A stretch of 38,648 nt of DNA, taken from assembly GCA_026391525.1 (NCBI GenBank), contig JAPLEF010000144.1, forward strand, positions 1-38,648, written 5' to 3'. A model generated the notes under the pieces. That model was given only the letters and a program-made list of their open reading frames with translations, was not told the DNA's origin and did not search any database. Made by a program: the position numbers and the translations under genes. Shown piece after piece: positions 8,790 through 15,555 of the stretch. Each line of letters begins with the position of its first letter. Positions within the stretch are counted from its first letter, which is position 1. The DNA comes from Sphingobacteriales bacterium (GTDB taxonomy: Bacteria; Bacteroidota; Bacteroidia; Chitinophagales; Chitinophagaceae).

Positions 8790-10027
8790 TTCCACAGCAA
8801 AGGAAACAATTTGCATTCCAGGCATAACCGCTTATTGCAAAATTCAGATTTCAGTTCTAACAAGGATTGGGAAACAGATGCATCCGGATTTTCGAATCCA
8901 AGTTCAGTGAATTTTTTGGTGATAGCATTGATTTCAGGTTTGGTTGATTCCAGCCACAGTAAGGCTTTCTGTTGAAAATGGGGTAGCTTTTTATAGCCAC
9001 CATAAGCAAAAAGAAACGGCACAAATACATTGATCAATAAATGATCTTGTAATTGACTGCCCAGATGCAACGCTTCCTTTTCCGAAGGATCACCTGCCGC
9101 CTCTTTAAAATTTTCCATAAGAAAATCAAAAACCTGATTGGGTTGCTTTGCATCCAGCAACAGGTTCAATATTTCAGGCAATATACCTGCCAGATGGGCT
9201 AATTGCTTGAGCCGCCGTTGCGGAAAATTTGCAGGCCGCATCCTGAGTAAATCCATCCGCATCAAAGGAACTTGTAAGCGATGAATCTTACTGAGGTAAC
9301 TATAATTCCGGTAAAGGAAAGTGGTTTCCGGATCCTGATCGTCGGCGTTTAACAAACCCGCTTGTCCGAGCAGTAACGCTTTAGATTGTTGCAATGCATA
9401 CTGCTGCCGCAATAAAAGTTTCAACGGAACCGAAAAGGCCACAGCCTGAAAAGCATCTGCATTCTGTTTCATACCGAATTGCCTTGCCATCAGCCACCAA
9501 AAAGTTTCCTGCCAATCGTGATTGCTTTTTTCATACCATTCAAGCACCTTAGCTGCCTTCCGTTGTAAACGGTTCAGCATAAGTTGTGGTTTCCATGCTT
9601 TCAGACCTTCTGGCAACTTTTCGTTCCACACATTTTCGCAGGGAATAAATTTTGAAGCGCAAGAAATTATCTGATATTTTTTCAGCTGATGTTTGGGTAT
9701 TCTGTTGTTTAATTCGAGCGTTGGAAAACTAAGGTTCAGTGATTTATCTTCTTCCCAAACCACATGAAGGATGACATTGTTATAATGTGGATCAAGGCTA
9801 TGCTGATGTTTAACCCAATCGGATGCTTTTACATGCAGCTCGATATTGCCTGCCCAAACGGTATTATCCAGCCTGATACGGGCTTCCAGAAAATCAGGGC
9901 CCTGGTGAGTGTTAAGTGTGCCCTGGCTGATCAGTTCCAACTGTTGTCCGTCGGATGTTCTCAGGCTATTATGGTCGAAGCAGCGCTCCTGCCATAGGTA
10001 CTGGAGTAATTTTTCATTCATTTTCAT
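8771..10027 (-). CDS. DUF2851 family protein, function unknown
   Basis: Matches the DUF2851 family, common in Bacteroidota and without a known activity. The N-terminal MNEKLLQYLWQERCF and the cysteine cluster near the C-terminus (C..RLCLECKLFPLLW) are the recognisable ends. The cluster could bind a metal, but that is inference. The longest frame runs to 10093 with a hydrophobic Leu/Ser extension; ATGs at 10027 and 10021 fit the family start better and lie after a TACTTTTA -7-like box (minus strand, about 10045). The product is ~418 residues, soluble, with no signal peptide. It overlaps the 3' end of osmC tail to tail by 19 bases. Confidence 0.85.
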   Translation of the reverse strand: MKMNEKLLQYLWQERCFDHNSLRTSDGQQLELISQGTLNTHQGPDFLEARIRLDNTVWAGNIELHVKASDWVKHQHSLDPHYNNVILHVVWEEDKSLNLSFPTLELNNRIPKHQLKKYQIISCASKFIPCENVWNEKLPEGLKAWKPQLMLNRLQRKAAKVLEWYEKSNHDWQETFWWLMARQFGMKQNADAFQAVAFSVPLKLLLRQQYALQQSKALLLGQAGLLNADDQDPETTFLYRNYSYLSKIHRLQVPLMRMDLLRMRPANFPQRRLKQLAHLAGILPEILNLLLDAKQPNQVFDFLMENFKEAAGDPSEKEALHLGSQLQDHLLINVFVPFLFAYGGYKKLPHFQQKALLWLESTKPEINAITKKFTELGFENPDASVSQSLLELKSEFCNKRLCLECKLFPLLWNQPSQL

Positions 10028-10133
10028 TTTGCAATCACTTAAAAAAGATAAAAGTAACGGCAATGAAAAATTCATGGAAAGTAAATACACCAATTGGTTA
10101 CACTTTATTTCTTTTTCTGAAAAGAGAAAAAAA

Positions 10134-10709
10134 CTACTGTGATTCCAAAAAAACCAGTTCCTGCATCACCCTGCTTACCGGTAAGCCCATGACATTGTAA
10201 AAATCACCTTCAATACTTTTGATTCCCGTAACCCCGATCCATTCCTGTATGGCATAAGCCCCTGCCTTATCATAAGGTTGGAATTCATCCACATAATAGG
10301 CGATCTGTTCAGGTGTAAGCGGATGAAAATGCACCCGTGTAGTTTCAGCAAAACTGCGTTCATTCGTTGCTGCAAGTATCACAACACCGGTGATCACTTC
10401 GTGCGATTTCCCTGAAAGCAATCCCAGCATCCTGAGCGCATCATCCCTGTCGGCAGGCTTCCCTAACCATTGCCCTTCGCAGATCACGATGGTATCGGCA
10501 GCAAGGATGATTTTTTCGCTATCAACCTTTTGCTGAACCTGCAACGCCTTGTTTCTTGCAATATGAATGGCAGCCGCTGAAAACCCAAGTGATTCGGGAA
10601 ACGATTCATCGGTGTTGCTTACTACCACTTCGAACGGCTGTGCAGCCCATTCCAGCAATTGTTTGCGCCTGGGCGACTGTGAAGCCAATATGATTGAATT
10701 TGTTCTCAT
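10134..10709 (-). CDS. maf: Maf-like nucleoside triphosphate pyrophosphatase
   Basis: Maf proteins hydrolyse non-canonical or modified nucleoside triphosphates (dTTP, UTP, m5UTP or 7-methyl-GTP by subtype) to the monophosphate, acting as house-cleaning enzymes. The signature ASQSPRRKQLL is at 9-19 and the catalytic aspartate is D72 in LAADTIV. KSHEVITGV and the C-terminal GDFYNVMGLPV segment are also present. The start at 10709 gives 191 residues, the normal size; the upstream frame to 10979 is antisense-like sequence inside the UbiA gene. The start ATG overlaps the UbiA stop as ATGA, so the two genes are probably translationally coupled. Confidence 0.93.
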   Translation of the reverse strand: MRTNSIILASQSPRRKQLLEWAAQPFEVVVSNTDESFPESLGFSAAAIHIARNKALQVQQKVDSEKIILAADTIVICEGQWLGKPADRDDALRMLGLLSGKSHEVITGVVILAATNERSFAETTRVHFHPLTPEQIAYYVDEFQPYDKAGAYAIQEWIGVTGIKSIEGDFYNVMGLPVSRVMQELVFLESQ

Positions 10710-11668
10710 CTGTTGGGAAGGAAAAAAAAGAGCATGGATAAAATACCAGCCAGCATAATCCACTTCAGCAGGTTGCTCAAGCGGTGATAATCGGCAGGCA
10801 AAGATGCGCGATGCAACTGCCAGAGCAGGTACACTAACGGTAACAATACCACGCAGGTACTGTATACCGCAATCGCCCACCATCCCGATTGCCAGGCGTA
10901 AAGCAGGATGATAAATAAAGCTGCGATACATACCACCATCCAAACTGCCGTAAACATTTTGGTAACCGGTATGCCCCAAACAATCGGCATGGTTCTGGAG
11001 GCGTATTGCGCATCGCCCTGCATATCTTCGATATCCTTTATCACTTCCCTGATTAATGAAATGATAAACGCAAAACCAGCATAGAGGAAAGTGAATTTAT
11101 ACAATTGGGCATTGTTGAGCGAATGGTGGCCGGGGTTCCATCCTTTGTAATTGATAAGGCTTGCTCCGGAAAAAAAATACAATACCACAATCACCCATGC
11201 CGTAAGCGCAGCTATCAGCAGGTTTCCGGTGAGCAGTTTTTTCTTGAACCGGGTTGAATAAACCCATAGCAGCATCACCGAAAAAGTGTTGGCAAACAAG
11301 ATCACCCATTTGTCTGTACGATAACTTACCCATGCACTGATTAAAATACCCAAAGCTGATAAACTCAGGTGCCATACAATAGCCCAGCGCCTTTTTACGT
11401 GGCGGTCAATCACAATCCTATCAGGCTTGTTAATGGCATCAATCTGCCTGTCGAAATAATCATTGATGATGTAACCGGCAGCAGCAATACATACAGAAGC
11501 CAAAACCAGCCAGGCAAACAGAAAATCCATCGTACCCAACCCTGAAACCTGCGATGAAGTGCCATATACGTTCTTCACTACTGCATAATAAAAAAGGCTT
11601 TGGGTGAGTGCAATAAAGAAAAGATTGGGCCAGCGGATCAGTTGAAAAAAAGCAGCGATCAATTTCAT
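10706..11668 (-). CDS. UbiA-superfamily membrane prenyltransferase
   Basis: Integral-membrane prenyltransferase, 320 residues, with eight to nine hydrophobic helices. The two aspartate-rich motifs that bind Mg-prenyl diphosphate are NDYFDRQID (69-77) and the second motif in KDIEDMQGDAQY (about 210-221). Bacteroidota members of this subgroup are usually named geranylgeranylglycerol-phosphate geranylgeranyltransferase after the archaeal ether-lipid enzyme, but the real substrate is uncertain. Menaquinone (MenA) is another UbiA product. It sits between a KdsC-like phosphatase and Maf and overlaps the latter by four bases, suggesting an operon. Confidence 0.9.
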   Translation of the reverse strand: MKLIAAFFQLIRWPNLFFIALTQSLFYYAVVKNVYGTSSQVSGLGTMDFLFAWLVLASVCIAAAGYIINDYFDRQIDAINKPDRIVIDRHVKRRWAIVWHLSLSALGILISAWVSYRTDKWVILFANTFSVMLLWVYSTRFKKKLLTGNLLIAALTAWVIVVLYFFSGASLINYKGWNPGHHSLNNAQLYKFTFLYAGFAFIISLIREVIKDIEDMQGDAQYASRTMPIVWGIPVTKMFTAVWMVVCIAALFIILLYAWQSGWWAIAVYSTCVVLLPLVYLLWQLHRASLPADYHRLSNLLKWIMLAGILSMLFFFLPNR

Positions 11669-11728
11669 GAAGGAAATTCTGTAGCTAAATTAGCCATAAT
11701 CAATCAAAGTTTTTCCGGGAGCTATATT

Positions 11729-12253
11729 TTAACTGGATGTTACTGTTTGCAGTTCGTTCCAATGGTCATTCAATTTCAGTACCTTCTCTATCACATCTCT
11801 TACACAACCCTCTCCTCCTTTGAAAGGAGAAATGTAATGGGAAACAGATTTGATTTCGGGTGCAGCATCAGCCGGACAAGTAGGAAGTGATGCCAGCTTC
11901 ATGGCTTCCAAATCGGGCAGGTCATCACCCATATACAATATCTGTGCAGCATTGAATTGTTGTGAATGCATGAAATCCTGCAGCACTTTCACTTTATCTT
12001 TAATGCCCATGTAAATTTGTTGAATGCCCAGTTTGTTAAGCCGGTTCTGTACACTTCCTTCACTGGTTCCTCCAGAAATCACCAACACCTCATAGCCTTT
12101 TTTTATCGCCAGTTGCAAGGCATACCCATCCCTGATATTCATCGTCCTGGCCATCTGCCCATCATCCAATAATAACAATTTGCCGTCGGTAAGAACGCCA
12201 TCTACATCGAACACAAACAACCTTATCTGCTTAAATTGCTGAAGAACATTCAT
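11729..12253 (-). CDS. KdsC-like HAD phosphatase (probable Kdo-8-phosphate phosphatase)
   Basis: HAD hydrolase without a cap domain, 174 residues. Motif I is FDVDGVLTD (15-23, nucleophile D16, acid D18); motif II is ISGG, with a lysine before the last motif in GIKDKVKVL; the last motif is MGDDLPDLEAM. INIRDGYALQ-type residues (NIRDGYALQLA) and CPADAAPEIK are typical of KdsC, which releases phosphate from Kdo-8-P for lipopolysaccharide. The gene lies 60 bases upstream of UbiA on the same strand. A TTTG-N20-CAAATTTG element just upstream may be its own weak promoter. Confidence 0.88.
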   Translation of the reverse strand: MNVLQQFKQIRLFVFDVDGVLTDGKLLLLDDGQMARTMNIRDGYALQLAIKKGYEVLVISGGTSEGSVQNRLNKLGIQQIYMGIKDKVKVLQDFMHSQQFNAAQILYMGDDLPDLEAMKLASLPTCPADAAPEIKSVSHYISPFKGGEGCVRDVIEKVLKLNDHWNELQTVTSS

Positions 12254-12261
12254 CGGTTTTC

Positions 12262-12293
12262 AAATTTGGGAATAATGAAGTATGGTTTCAAAA
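12262..12293 (-). promoter_or_regulatory. Possible weak promoter of the kdsC-ubiA-maf group
   Basis: On the minus strand TTTG, 20 bases and CAAATTTG precede the KdsC ATG by about ten bases. The -7 box has C in place of the first T of TAnnTTTG. The position and spacing fit, so internal transcription starting after iscX is plausible. Coordinates are approximate. Confidence 0.3.
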
Positions 12294-12300
12294 ACACCCG

Positions 12301-12537
12301 TCATTTACGGTTATCCCGCCACTCATAAACCCAGGTACTCTGTATCATTTCGAGATGGCCTTCATTGCTTTCTTCCGCTTTGCCCGAAAAATTGGGGATT
12401 TCCATCACCCACTTATGCAAATCGGTAAAACGTATCCGGTAAATCTGGCTTTCTCCAAAATCATCCCCGAATCTTTCATATAACTTAATGGCAATATCTT
12501 CGTAATCGTTCCAGTGTATGGGGAGGTTGAAAGTCAT
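12301..12537 (-). CDS. iscX: IscX (YfhJ) iron-sulfur assembly adaptor
   Basis: Small acidic helical protein (78 residues) that in E. coli binds IscS and iron and tunes cluster synthesis. The family core is clear: HWNDYEDIAIKLYERF near the start, RFTDLHKWVMEIPNF in the middle, then a final helix with SNEGHLEMIQSTWVYEW. The upstream neighbour on the same strand is an ISC-type ferredoxin, the same fdx-iscX order as at the end of the E. coli isc operon, which supports the name. No iscS, iscU or hscBA is nearby. Confidence 0.9.
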   Translation of the reverse strand: MTFNLPIHWNDYEDIAIKLYERFGDDFGESQIYRIRFTDLHKWVMEIPNFSGKAEESNEGHLEMIQSTWVYEWRDNRK

Positions 12538-12628
12538 TCTTTACTTTTTTATGATTTTTTGATGATGGTTCTCTATATACCATTTACAAGCTATCCACAG
12601 GGATTGTTGAATGGTTTGGATGATAATT

Positions 12629-12964
12629 TTATTCTCCAAGAAACTGGGTTTGATCGGGTAAGGTAACCACCATTTCACCGGAGCCGGGATACAAAACACA
12701 CTGGCACCCCAAGCGGCTGTTTAGGCGTGGATTAACCGCCCTATCGATAAAATCTTCTTCCTTATCACTCAGTTCTTCAACAAACTGTTCCCCTTTTTCA
12801 ATATACAAATGGCAGGTACTACAGGCGCATACGCCGCCACAATTGTGATGCAATTCGATATCATTCACTAATGCCACTTCGAGAAGCGACTGGTCTGGCG
12901 CAATATTTTCAATGGTAACCGGATCTAATCCTTTTTGTTCAAACTTAAACGTTACATTATACAT
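12629..12964 (-). CDS. fdx: ISC-type [2Fe-2S] ferredoxin (adrenodoxin-like)
   Basis: Electron carrier, 111 residues. The cluster ligands are C42, C48, C51 and C87, the same positions as in E. coli Fdx of the isc operon, within NCGGVCACSTCH and RLGCQC. Extra cysteines C46 and C89 are not expected ligands. The frame extends to a TTG at 12985, but that codon lies inside the -7 box, so the ATG at 12964 is the start. Probably co-transcribed with iscX (91-base gap). Its likely role is reducing equivalents for iron-sulfur cluster assembly; use by other enzymes, such as a radical-SAM partner, is possible. Confidence 0.92.
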   Translation of the reverse strand: MYNVTFKFEQKGLDPVTIENIAPDQSLLEVALVNDIELHHNCGGVCACSTCHLYIEKGEQFVEELSDKEEDFIDRAVNPRLNSRLGCQCVLYPGSGEMVVTLPDQTQFLGE

Positions 12965-12982
12965 ACAGCAAATTTCGGTGTG

Positions 12983-13014
12983 CAAACCTACATCAAATTA
13001 CCATTTCCGTAAAA
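12983..13014 (-). promoter_or_regulatory. Bacteroidota-type promoter of fdx-iscX
   Basis: TAGGTTTG (minus strand, 12990-12983) is a full match to TAnnTTTG. A TTTT lies 20 bases upstream (13014-13011) in place of TTTG. The box is 18 bases before the ATG at 12964 and decides the start codon of the ferredoxin. Confidence 0.55.
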
Positions 13015-13097
13015 TCTGTGAATCAGGCTGCTATTTAGGTTACAGATTGCCCATTTTCTTATTATATTGTTGCATCATTCATCAAAATAACTATAAC

Positions 13098-13739
13098 ATG
13101 CACAAATGCATCAATTGTTCGCCATTCATCCTGATTACTGTAATTATCCTGATGGCTTGCAACGGTAAAGAAAAAAAATCTGCTGATATTGTAAACGAAC
13201 CCATTAGCATCAAGAAAGATACGCCAACTACAAAATCAACTGCTACAGCTAAAAGTGCCCCTATTATCAATATTACCGATACGCTTGCTATTCCTTATCA
13301 TGTTATCTACATAAAAGACAGTGCACTTACCGCTGAAAGGCTTGCCCAAAAATTAGCCTTGATTTTTGGCGAAAAATTAGCTGCTGAAATGGCCAAAGTA
13401 AAAGTTAAACCTTCGGGTCCGCCAATGGCCTGGTATAAAACTCAGAAAGCGCCTTTCTTTTTTGAAGCCGGCGTAGCTATAGATAAAAAACCGGGGAAAT
13501 TATCAAAGGGTATCTTTTATCGTAAACTTTCTCCCGATAGTGCCGTTGTAGCTCATTTTTTCGGGCCCTATGAAGAAACCAGCCAGGGTTATGAAGCATT
13601 GAAGGAATGGCTTAAAGATAGAAAGAAAAAACCTTCAGGCGCCCCTTATGAGGTATATGTTGGCGATCCGATTGGGAAAGACGGGAAAGCCATTGATCCC
13701 TATAAAGTGCAGACAGATATCATTTTTCCACATCAATAA
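13098..13739 (+). CDS. Lipoprotein with a GyrI-like effector-binding domain
   Basis: The ATG at 13098 begins a lipoprotein signal peptide ending ILMAC, with the lipid-modified cysteine at 21; the frame upstream of it is not coding. A Lys/Thr/Ser-rich linker (about 25-60) follows. Residues ~60-213 match the GyrI-like/SOUL-related effector-binding fold: GPPMAWY, FFFEAGVAI, the VVAHFFGPYEETSQGYEALKEW helix, PYEVYVGDP and a final QTDIIFPHQ strand. The fold usually binds small hydrophobic ligands in the cytoplasm; here it is exported, so a ligand-binding role at the envelope is possible but unproven. It sits alone between divergent fdx and convergent DUF2520 (9-base gap). Confidence 0.85.
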   Translation: MHKCINCSPFILITVIILMACNGKEKKSADIVNEPISIKKDTPTTKSTATAKSAPIINITDTLAIPYHVIYIKDSALTAERLAQKLALIFGEKLAAEMAKVKVKPSGPPMAWYKTQKAPFFFEAGVAIDKKPGKLSKGIFYRKLSPDSAVVAHFFGPYEETSQGYEALKEWLKDRKKKPSGAPYEVYVGDPIGKDGKAIDPYKVQTDIIFPHQ

Positions 13740-13748
13740 TTGATCTGC

Positions 13749-14504
13749 TCATGGGTTCATGATACTATCTGTAAGCCTTAGATAGGTAGTTCGGAGTTTA
13801 GGATGATTAACCAGTAAACGAAGATGTTTATCCAACGTGTGAATGTCTTTACGAACCGCAGGGCCAGTTTGAACGGTAGCCGGAGAGATATTTTTTATTC
13901 TTAAAGCAGTTTCTTCAATCAATGGTTTAAGTATATCAAAATCAACCTTTTCCTCAATACAATAAGATTCTGCAATGGCATAAAGATGATTGGTGAAATT
14001 ACTCACAATCACCGCAGCAACATGGAGTTTCAGTCTTTCTTCATCGCCGGCAATTTCTACTTTAGGAGAAAGGTCTTTTGCAAATGAAAGTACAAATTGG
14101 GTGGCTTCCGCAGTATTGGCATCTACCAAAAATGGAATTTCAGGCAATGCTATCATCTCCCTGCGTAAACTTTGTAATGGATAAAGCACTCCATAACTAG
14201 CAGATTTTACCTTTAGCACATCTTTCGAAACAGAACCCGCCGTATGTAATACCATCTTATCTTGTAATTGCAACTGCGGCAGGCAATCCATGATGGCATA
14301 ATCAGATACGGCAATAAGAAATATATCTGCTGAAACATCAGCCAGTCCACTGAAATTGCAATAATTACAACCCAACTCATTTCCCAGTACCGATGCATGT
14401 TGGATATTCCGGCTCATCACCTGAACTACCTCATGATTTTTTTGTTTGATCAAACGCCCCATTACTGTTGCAACATTCCCGGAACCTATGATAGATACTT
14501 TCAT
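13749..14504 (-). CDS. Rossmann-fold/DUF2520 oxidoreductase-like protein
   Basis: The N-terminus MKVSIIGSGNVATVMG carries the dinucleotide-binding GxGNVA motif (7-12); the C-terminal helical half is the DUF2520 domain (RLKLHVAAVIVSNFTNHLYAIAE is characteristic). Related proteins resemble NAD(P)-dependent 6-phosphogluconate or F420-dependent reductases, but no substrate is known. The start at 14504 (251 residues) is chosen over a frame reaching 14666, which is antisense to the divergent hydrolase. In Bacteroidota this family is often next to KdsC, UbiA and Maf genes; here fdx, iscX and the GyrI-like lipoprotein separate them. Confidence 0.88.
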   Translation of the reverse strand: MKVSIIGSGNVATVMGRLIKQKNHEVVQVMSRNIQHASVLGNELGCNYCNFSGLADVSADIFLIAVSDYAIMDCLPQLQLQDKMVLHTAGSVSKDVLKVKSASYGVLYPLQSLRREMIALPEIPFLVDANTAEATQFVLSFAKDLSPKVEIAGDEERLKLHVAAVIVSNFTNHLYAIAESYCIEEKVDFDILKPLIEETALRIKNISPATVQTGPAVRKDIHTLDKHLRLLVNHPKLRTTYLRLTDSIMNP

Positions 14505-14518
14505 AAATGCTAACTTTG
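14487..14518 (+). promoter_or_regulatory. Bacteroidota-type promoter of the alpha/beta hydrolase
   Basis: TATG (14487-14490), 20 bases and TAACTTTG (14511-14518). The -7 box ends only five bases before the ATG at 14524, so the transcript would be almost leaderless. It overlaps the start of the divergent DUF2520 gene. Confidence 0.4.
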
Positions 14519-14523
14519 AAAGA

Positions 14524-15366
14524 ATGAATGTACAAAAAAAGATAGCATTGGGTTTCATCCGGGCTAAATTAAACAGCCTTGCTGTAATTAACCGAAAGAA
14601 AGCAGGATCCATGGCTTTCACCCTTTTTTGTACCCCGTTGGGGAGAACGAGAAAGTCAAGTACCATTTTTGAACCTGCCGAAAAACTCAGCTTTCAATAC
14701 AATGGATTAGCCGTGAATGGCTTCAGGTTTAACCCTTCAGGAGATAAGAAAGTGCTTATCCTTCATGGATTTTCCTCTGGTTGCCAACACTTTGATTATT
14801 ATATCCCCCTTTTGATTGAAAAGAACTATTGCATCCTTGCTTTTGATGCACCTGCGCATGGCCGTAGTGAAGGCCAAACCGTTAATGCAGTTGAATACAG
14901 TGAAATGATCCAAATGGTAAACCTGCAATTCGGGCCATTGGATGCTTACATTGCTCATTCTTTTGGTGGACTTTCCGTTTGTCTGGCTTTGGAAAATATG
15001 GCGCATAGCTCCGATACCAAACTCATGCTGATTGCTCCGGCTACAGAAACCAGCACCGCCATCAGTAGTGCTTTCAAAATGCTCAAACTTAAAAATCCGC
15101 ATTTGCGAAAAGCACTGGAAGACAATATCAGCATGATTAGTGGAAAACCTGTTGAATGGTATTCCATCCGAAGAGCGATGCACCAGATCGATGCTACTGT
15201 AAATTGGTTTCATGATGAAGATGACCATACTACCCCACTCTCAGATGCCCTTGAAGTAAAAAATGACGCTCATCCAAATATAAGTTTCCATATCAGCAGC
15301 GGTTTAGGCCATAGTAGGATTTATCGCGATCCGCAGGTTGTTCAGCAAATCTGTTCGTTATTGTAA
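14524..15366 (+). CDS. Alpha/beta-fold hydrolase, substrate unknown
   Basis: 280 residues from the ATG at 14524 (a longer frame from 14446 would read through the promoter). The fold is clear: oxyanion HGFSSG (81-86), nucleophile S146 in AHSFGG, acid in DEDDHTTPL (about 231-239) and histidine H263 in GLGHSRIY. FDAPAHGRSEG (108-118) is the usual loop of the serine-hydrolase/lipase group. There is no signal peptide or lipobox, so it is cytosolic. It might be an esterase, lipase or acyl-transfer enzyme. It is divergent from the DUF2520 gene. Confidence 0.88.
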   Translation: MNVQKKIALGFIRAKLNSLAVINRKKAGSMAFTLFCTPLGRTRKSSTIFEPAEKLSFQYNGLAVNGFRFNPSGDKKVLILHGFSSGCQHFDYYIPLLIEKNYCILAFDAPAHGRSEGQTVNAVEYSEMIQMVNLQFGPLDAYIAHSFGGLSVCLALENMAHSSDTKLMLIAPATETSTAISSAFKMLKLKNPHLRKALEDNISMISGKPVEWYSIRRAMHQIDATVNWFHDEDDHTTPLSDALEVKNDAHPNISFHISSGLGHSRIYRDPQVVQQICSLL

Positions 15367-15555
15367 AGGGGTTTCCTCCTTCCTCCAGCTAAAGGAAAAA
15401 AAGGGATATTTCATTTTTAAACTAATATTGCATTTATCTTGTAGGGAAAAAGAAGCCTGTTTTTTCCTGAAAAGATCTGATGAAATCACCCGGTAACCAA
15501 GAACGGAACCTGCGATATTGCAGTGGAGCACCAGGGCAAATCAAGTAATATTCAT

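Noticed and set aside
10089-10098. 10-bp palindrome ACCAATTGGT between maf and DUF2851
   Set aside because: Isolated and probably chance in AT-rich spacer.
10710-10979. N-terminal extension of the Maf frame
   Set aside because: Lies inside the UbiA coding region and has no Maf similarity; Maf starts at 10709 with ATGA coupling.
12912-13097. N-terminal extension of the GyrI-like lipoprotein frame
   Set aside because: It overlaps the divergent fdx gene and promoter; the signal peptide begins at 13098.
14505-14666. N-terminal extension of the DUF2520 frame
   Set aside because: Antisense to the alpha/beta hydrolase; the Rossmann start MKVSIIGSGN is at 14504.
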